A DNA stretch of 64,000 bases from Dryocosmus kuriphilus (lineage: Eukaryota > Arthropoda > Insecta > Hymenoptera > Cynipidae): contig CM076191.1 in the NCBI GenBank assembly GCA_038277395.1, positions 95,253,104 to 95,317,103 of the forward strand, written 5' to 3'. Below are positions 58,395-64,000 of this stretch, piece after piece; positions within the stretch are counted from its first letter, which is position 1; every line of letters starts with the position of its first letter. A program made the position numbers and the translations under genes. The notes under the pieces were generated by a model. The model did no database searches, was not told the DNA's origin, and saw nothing but the letters and a program-made list of their open reading frames with translations.

Positions 58395-59815
58395 TGGTTT
58401 GTGGGACGGCACATTTAAAATATCTCCCCCGACAATATTTTTAATCAATTATTTTACGACCCTGAAGTTTGCTAATAGATATGGATTTGAGTTTTTTCGC
58501 AGCAATTTTTAGCCAAACTAATAGACATACATATCGAAAAACCGAAAAGACCATTGGATTCGTCTCCAAAATGCCTAGATGCGCATTTTTTGTATTAATT
58601 TTTGTTTTTTTTAAAACAATTTATTTAAACAATTACATTGTTTTTTAACACTTCGGCTTTTTTTTTTTCTAAGACAAACTTAAAGTCCGAATCGAAAAAC
58701 GGACAACAAACGCTGGGATTCGACTCCGAAATTCCTAGACGCGCTTTTTTTATTTTTTTTTTAAAAACAATTACAGCGTTTTTTTTAACGCTTCGGGCCA
58801 TTTTACAGGCCCAACTAAGAGGCCGATCGAAAAACGCACAACACCAATGAATTCGCACCCCAAAATCACAGAATGAAATTGGCTAACTAAAAACTAATTA
58901 AAAATATAAAACCTTATAAAATTCTGGGGAATTCGAACACGAATGAATTCCCATAGGGTTGTCCGTTTTTTCGATCGGCCTCTTAGTTGGCCTGTAAAAA
59001 TGGCCGAAGCGTTAATAAAAACGCTGTAATTGTTAAAAAAAAAAAAAAAATGCGCATCTAGGCATTTTGGAGAAGAATCCAATGGTCTTTTCGGTTTTTC
59101 GATATGTCTATTATTTGGCTAAAATTGCTGCCGAAAAAAATTCAAATCCATATCTGTGCCCAGGCACAAGTGGCGTCTGCGCGTACATGATACGATATGA
59201 TGTGTTAACAATATGGTTTTGTCACTTTTGTAACTTCGGAAAAGAAAAATTCTCATATATAAAAAGCATCAGGAGCTGGCATTAGTGTTGAAAATTGTTT
59301 TAAAAAATTACAAAAATTGTTTATTAACAATTTATTTGTTTTTAAATAATTATTTTGTTTAGAAAACACAAAAAAGTGCATTCTTGTGATTTTGGGTGCG
59401 AATTCACTGGTGTTATCCGTTTTTCGATCGGCCTCTTAGTTGGCCTGTAAAATGGCCGAAGCGTTAAAAAACGCTGTAATTGTTTAAATAAATTTGTTTT
59501 TAAAAAAAAAATAAAAAAAGGCGCATCTAGGCATTTCGGAGTCGAATCCAGCGCTGTTTGTCCGTTTTTTTTTTCGATCGGACCTTTAAGTTTTGTCTTA
59601 GAAAAAATGCCGAAGTGTTTTAAAAACAATGTAATTGCTTAAATAATTGTTTTAAAAAAAAGAATAAAAAATTCGCCATCTAGGCATTTTTGGAGAAGAA
59701 TCCAATGGTCTTTTCTTCGTTTTTCGATATGTCTATTAGTTTGGCTAAAATAGCTTGCCGAAAAAAACTCAAATCCCCATATCTATAGCAAACTTCAAGG
59801 GTCGTAATTATTTGC
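58395..59815. mobile_element. FB-E: foldback element with a third half-copy inside
   Basis: Left arm (about 58447-58870) begins GACCCTGAAGTTTGCTAATA. The right arm (about 59385-59815) ends with its complement, GCAAACTTCAAGGGTC. Each arm has units with GCATCTAGGCATTTTGGAG, CGATCGGCCTCTTAGTTGG and GGCCGAAGCGTTAA in right-arm orientation. A further right-oriented half lies at 58925-59165, giving a second palindrome centre near 58900. No protein. Units recall spacer-like modules, not coding repeats. Confidence 0.8.
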
Positions 59816-59989
59816 CATTATGGGATCAGTCCAGTAAGGTGACAAGACTTTGGCATTTCCGTTCGTATATTTCTTTGATGGAGAAATAAACAACAAATTT
59901 TCGTGAAAAATCAAAATTTTTCGATATCGTTTTTCAAAAAAGCTAGAGAATACCTATATGTGAAATAATATTTTCTTCCGTAGTTATGT

Positions 59990-60667
59990 GTGATTTTCCG
60001 AACTAGGAATTTTAAAACGCTGCCAAAAGAATTGGTGGGAGATGATGATGCAGCTCGAGCATGTTTTTTTCACTTGCGTCAATATGTATAACAAAGACAT
60101 TCAAGCCGAGGGTTTGCAACCTGCTTTACAATAATCCAAACGACCGAACCATTAAAACATATAGTCACATGCTAACTGCCTTAACATTTGTGCCTGTTGA
60201 TGATGTCACCGATCATTTTGAATTATTGCAAAATGAAGTGCTAGAAGAACTTCTTACGACTGCAGCAGATTACTTTGATGTAACTTATGTTCGAGGTAGG
60301 CCAGCTAGAGGTAGAAGGAAGGCTATTATTTGCACCTCGTTATCATCCTTCAATTTGGGATAACCACTACAACCCGCTGTCCTAGACACAACCGCTTCCA
60401 AGTTATTTTTTGGGCGTAAACATCCTAGTCTTTTTTTTTTTACAGATTTTTTTTTTTTTTTTTTTGCAAGAAATACCAAAAAGAGCAGGGCGATAACGAA
60501 CAAATGCTGCAATAAAATAGATTTGGTACAAAAATTAAAAATCAGGTATCACCGCGAAACAGAAGCGTACGGAGGAGAGGATTTACGAGATTGTTTTAAG
60601 ATACGACGAATACATGGACCGTAAGGATATACTCACCTATCTAAGACATATCGCGCACATTCAGTTT
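59990..60667 (+). pseudogene. MULE-type transposase, C-terminal remnant
   Basis: Plus-strand pieces are LPKELVGDDDAARACFFHLRQYV (given here only in part: positions about 60020-60085), MLTALTFVPVDDVTDHFELL (about 60166), EELLTTAADYFDVTYVRGRP (about 60246), then after a frame change APRYHPSIWDNHYNPL (about 60330). After a poly(T)-interrupted stretch comes a helix-rich end with RIYEIVLRYDEYMDRKDILT (about 60580-60640). The series F-P-V-DDV, DYFxxTYxRGRxxRGRRK and LxYLRxIAH is typical of the end of Mutator-like (MULE) transposases in animals. The catalytic domain is missing. Function lost. Confidence 0.55.
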
Positions 60668-61350
60668 TTTTTGACTTTTGACTTTTTTTTTACTTTTGAA
60701 AATTGTACTTTAGAAAAGTACCATTATTAGAAAAATTCAGTTTAGAAAACAATTTGTATTAGAAAATAAAAATTTAGAACAAAAATCATTAGAAAACATT
60801 TTTTAGAAAAACTGTAACCCCAATCTTGAAATATATATTTTTGTATCCAAAAATAAAATATGGAAAATACATATGTCAGAAGTATTCACTGAAGTTACGT
60901 TATGGCAAATTTCTAACTTCAAATTTAGATGCTTTTGATCAAATGCAATTTAAAATAGCTATAGCCACCACTTGCAACTCTTACCTTACACTGTGTAAAT
61001 AATTCTAATTTTTCCATTATGAAGCAATAACTTGTAAAATGGGCTACGTTGGTGGAGAAGACGTGTCTATATTTACAAGTTTCACAATATTGAATTCTTA
61101 CTAAATTCTTAATAATTCGGCTTGTTTAACAAGAAGGAAACGAGTATTAATTATTTACCCATTGCATATTCTTCATAAAAAGACGTTTTAGTGGCACCAA
61201 CTCGGCACTTGTATTGTAATTATTTTTTTACATGACTATAACGACGCAATTTTTTATCTATAGATGGCTAAGTACTAACTCGGTGCTTGTCAAATTTAAC
61301 CCCAATTACGAATTTTGCAATCTTCATAAATATAGTAAAGGTACATTTTG
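60668..61350. other. Upstream region of the small peptide gene
   Basis: AT-rich. CCAACTCGGCACTTG (61198) and CTAACTCGGTGCTTG (about 61275) form a diverged direct repeat upstream of the TATA box at 61351 and could be regulatory. No coding recognised. Confidence 0.4.
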
Positions 61351-61387
61351 TATATATAAAGCAAGAAAACTAAATAAATATTCAATT
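61351..61387 (+). promoter_or_regulatory. Core promoter of small secreted peptide gene
   Basis: TATATATAAA at 61351-61360 is followed 31 bases after its 61353 T by TCAATT (A at 61384), a fair match to the arthropod initiator TCAKTY. The next 60 bases would be a short leader to the ATG. Confidence 0.6.
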
Positions 61388-61443
61388 ATCCAGTTACATA
61401 GTTTAAAACCTGCTTCATTTAAAGTCTTTTAACATTAACAGCC

Positions 61444-61566
61444 ATGCGATTTTTATTTTTTGTCTTTCTCTGCTACTTTGTTTACATTAGTGAATGTAAA
61501 AAATCTGAGCCAAAAACTAAAGATCTAACTAAAAAGGAAGCTCTGGCTGAGTCTAGAAACATTTAA
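61444..61566 (+). CDS. 40-residue secreted peptide, unrecognised
   Basis: The ATG at 61444 follows ACAGCC, an acceptable start context. The product is 40 residues. Residues 1-18, MRFLFFVFLCYFVYISEC, form a textbook signal peptide: one basic residue, a strongly hydrophobic core, then a small or polar cleavage region. The predicted mature part is about 22 residues, highly charged (KKSEPKTKDLTKK then EALAESRNI), with no cysteine pair and no dibasic amidation site at the end. A TATA box and initiator lie about 60-90 bp upstream and AATAAA about 96 bp downstream, so a complete minimal intronless gene is present in 320 bp. I recognise no family. Short charged secreted peptides occur among venom, salivary, antimicrobial and effector peptides, but no function is claimed. 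It is too short to be found by most gene callers. Confidence 0.6.
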   Translation: MRFLFFVFLCYFVYISECKKSEPKTKDLTKKEALAESRNI

Positions 61567-61661
61567 TTTAATTCATAACAATTGAAATTCGAAAATTTAA
61601 CCACTGCAATAGTCAACGTATGTATAGTTGTCAAATGTTTCCAGCGTTTCTATCCAATTTC

Positions 61662-61667
61662 AATAAA
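61662..61667 (+). terminator. Poly(A) signal AATAAA of the peptide gene
   Basis: AATAAA at 61662, overlapped by a second ATAAA, with a T/G-rich stretch (GGGGTTTTTTGTAT) 15-30 bases downstream, as expected for cleavage and polyadenylation. Confidence 0.6.
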
Positions 61668-61732
61668 TAAAAACATCCTTGGGGTTTTTTGTATAGATTC
61701 ACAGTAATATGGTAGAATAAGATTTAAATTGA

Positions 61733-62026
61733 ATGTCACGATTTTACTCACAAGTACGTAAAGTTACTAAAAATAATTTAATTAAATCTAATATGAAAAA
61801 AGGCTATTTTTGGAGGCAAAATCAGACAAATTTATGCTTTTTTCATTTGAAAATAAAAACTCAAAAATTTTTGAACTCCAATTTGCCTTTAATTCGAAAA
61901 GAAGCTAGGAATTTGACGCAAGAACGATTTATTTACAAGATTATAAAACAATTTTTTCGTCATACTGTGACCCATTGTAAATTGTTCCTAGTTAGTTTTA
62001 TTACATTGCTGCAACACCTGTTTTAA
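61733..62026 (+). CDS. 97-codon open frame, unrecognised
   Basis: Open from the ATG at 61733 to TAA. The product is basic (many Lys, Arg, Gln), with a hydrophobic end (KLFLVSFITLLQHLF). No domain, no promoter signals seen and typical AT-driven composition, so it may be chance. It is listed because it directly follows the peptide gene. Confidence 0.15.
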   Translation: MSRFYSQVRKVTKNNLIKSNMKKGYFWRQNQTNLCFFHLKIKTQKFLNSNLPLIRKEARNLTQERFIYKIIKQFFRHTVTHCKLFLVSFITLLQHLF

Positions 62027-63379
62027 TAATTTTCAAAGTATTAAAAAAAAATGGTACATCTGAAAAGTAAAAAAAAATTTTACTTTGTTGTTCGATTTTT
62101 GCTTTAGTCGAAGTGAAATACTTACAGCTATTTACATTTAAGAAACATTAAAATCGGTTTATAATTGAGCTTTCGACCTAACTTTGTCCAAAAAAGGTTA
62201 TTTTTCCCCACCTTGTGACGTAGCGGGTGGAAAAGTGTGACTATGCACATGCTTCATAGGCACGAAATGTGATCATTCAGGTTTAAAAAAAATGTATTTA
62301 TAACTATTTTATGAAAGAATATTTTAATTCCAAGTAAATAAAACATGAAATGATACCCACTTTTTGTTTCATCTGAAAAAGAGCCCCCTTTCTTGGGTTA
62401 AACCATTTCCTTCAACGTCACAAGTAAAATTACTACAGAAAATGATGTTCCTTCTTTTTTGTTTCATTTTCGAATGGATATTATCCACTAAAATTATCTG
62501 ATACTTATTTTATTATGTAATTTAATATATGTATTTTCAAAGTAAAATACCTTCACTTTTCTAAAGACCCCCCATATAATATTTAATATTATAGAAGTTT
62601 TTTGATGAGAAAAGGTGACCACAGAGTCAGGAAACTCTAAAGACGTATAGATGCTAAATTTTGATGTCGCTAAAGTTTCGTTCGAATATTAAAAGGTATA
62701 AATTTTTCACTTCCTTCTTCATTTTTTAAAAATAATTTGATTAAGCAATCCAAACAAGAGTAGAAAAGTACAAAAATTAGATTTATAAAGTCGGAAACTT
62801 AGCAGAGATACATTTTTCCATTCTTATGTTAAAAGTAAAAAATGTTGCTCTTCAAATCCAGAATTTAAAAAAAACATCCTCTCTTTCATCCTAAAAAAAA
62901 TTACAAAGTATACAAAATTTTTAAGGGTTGAAAATGGGTTTTTACTTTTTTTTATGCAAAATTAAAAATGCGCACTAAGAAAATCATTACGACAAAAAAA
63001 TGTATTTCACAGAGATCTACAACTTTTATTAGAACAATTAAAAACAAGACATTAATTTAGAAGAAAATCATGGTCTTCTCTGGATTTCCGGGCAATTCGA
63101 ACAAATGTTACAGGTTTTCGTAGTTTTCTACATCTTTTTACACTCATTCATTTTGAAAAACTGTTGTTTTTTCGTTAAACTAAATATTAATTCTTAATTT
63201 CAAAAATAACAGGTAGTACTTTTACTAAAAAATAAAAAAAAATTAATTGTCTAAATTACGCAAAGGTTTGCAATTAAAAAAATTTTTTTTTTTAAAGAAC
63301 TCAGAGTATCAAAAAAAAAATTCACAAAAAGAATCGAAACGGGCTTAGAGGTTATCTTGCAACTTTGCGAGAATGGTTA
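62027..63379. other. No gene seen
   Basis: AT-rich, homopolymer-rich spacer leading into the satellite. Confidence 0.4.
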
Positions 63380-64000
63380 TGCTTCCCATTTAAAAACAAA
63401 GGCCGCATTTCCACATAAATATTATTAGCCTTAGATAACTAAGAAAGCTTCCCTAAAAAGCTCATTCAAATATTTTGAGCGGAAAAAGCTGGAAAATATT
63501 CATGACTGCATGTCGGTTAAGGAGCACCGTAGAAAAACTCTTATTATATTTTCCATTTACAAACATACACCACAGTCCCACATAAATAATTACAGCTGGG
63601 GATAACGAGAAAAGCTTCCCTAAAAAGCTCATTCTAAAGTTTTGAGCGCAAGAAGCTGAAAAGGATTAATTACTATGTGGACCTTACTTAGCACCATAGA
63701 AAAACTCATAGAACACTTAAAAACATACGCTACATTCTTACGTAAATAATCGTAGCGGAGGATAGCTAGAAAAGCTTCCCTAAAAGGCTCATTCTGAAAT
63801 TTTGAACGCAAGAAGCTGAAAAAAAATTACTGCGTGCAGGCTAAATAGTATCATAGAAAAACTCTAATAGTTTCCATGCAAAAGCACACGCCACATTCCT
63901 ATCATCGATAATAACCATAGCTAAGGATAACTAGAAAAACTGCCCCAAAAAGTTTATTCTAAAATTTTGAGCGGAAGAAGCTGGAAAATATTAAATACTG
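63380..64000 (+). repeat. ~164-bp satellite, at least 4 copies, runs off the window
   Basis: The landmark AAAGCTTCCCTAAAAAGCTC occurs at about 63446, 63613, 63773 and (diverged) 63938, giving periods of 167, 160 and 165 bp. Each unit also has TTTTGAGCG..AGAAGCTG and a CATAGAAAAACTC phrase. Roughly nucleosome-length units suggest a satellite DNA array whose right end is outside the window. Confidence 0.9.

Overview
The window is AT-rich eukaryotic DNA, most likely from an arthropod and probably an insect. The evidence is a mariner transposon of insect type, C2CH THAP-domain exons with GT/AG introns, arthropod-style TATA plus TCAGT initiators, and a Polinton/Maverick-like remnant. I cannot name the species. 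There are two 500-N assembly gaps (36730-37229 and 54452-54951). Most of the window is mobile-element debris. The only gene that looks intact from promoter to poly(A) signal encodes a 40-residue secreted peptide near 61.4 kb.

Layout. 0-8 kb: a 1.9-kb foldback element (FB-A), half of a second family (FB-B) and a double copy of a third (FB-C). 8.5-10 kb: a THAP first exon with a dead mariner in its presumed intron. 10.8-14.2 kb: two 1.02-kb direct repeats that look like pseudo-LTRs of a Penelope-like element, each with a hammerhead-ribozyme-like motif. 14.2-18.8 kb: diverged dispersed repeats and a tRNA-like head. 19.5-23.3 kb: a two-exon THAP gene with one frameshift, whose 3.2-kb intron holds an FB-C copy and a hairpin of precursor-miRNA size. 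24-27 kb: FB-C fragment and a fourth foldback (FB-D). 27.2-29.3 kb: a broken THAP exon and, divergently, a broken gene with a CIDE-N/PB1-like start. 29.4-31.7 kb: a decayed LINE on the minus strand. 31.8-33.1 kb: a complete FB-B palindrome. 34.8-36.2 kb: a decayed transposase-like gene. 36.4 kb: one end of a hAT-like element running into the first gap.

38-46 kb holds a decayed Polinton/Maverick-like segment: the N-terminal part of a viral-type family-B DNA polymerase protein, a minus-strand partner gene, an adenain-like protease fragment and a probable structural-protein fragment. A perfect three-unit heat-shock element, TATA box and initiator lie just upstream of the polymerase reading frame. 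47-51 kb is an unusual GC-richer stretch with minus-strand gag-like fragments and minisatellites. 52-58 kb has more FB-C copies, a pair of tRNA-derived SINE-like units, the second gap and a noisy GC-rich island. 58.4-59.8 kb is a fifth foldback family (FB-E). 60-60.7 kb is the C-terminal end of a MULE-type transposase. The window ends in a roughly 164-bp satellite.

The strongest overall signal is the density of large modular palindromes: five families in 64 kb, each built of sub-repeats arranged head to head. Two of them (FB-C and FB-D) share a terminal motif of about 65 bp. I saw no intact tRNA or rRNA, no CRISPR and no prokaryotic gene organisation.
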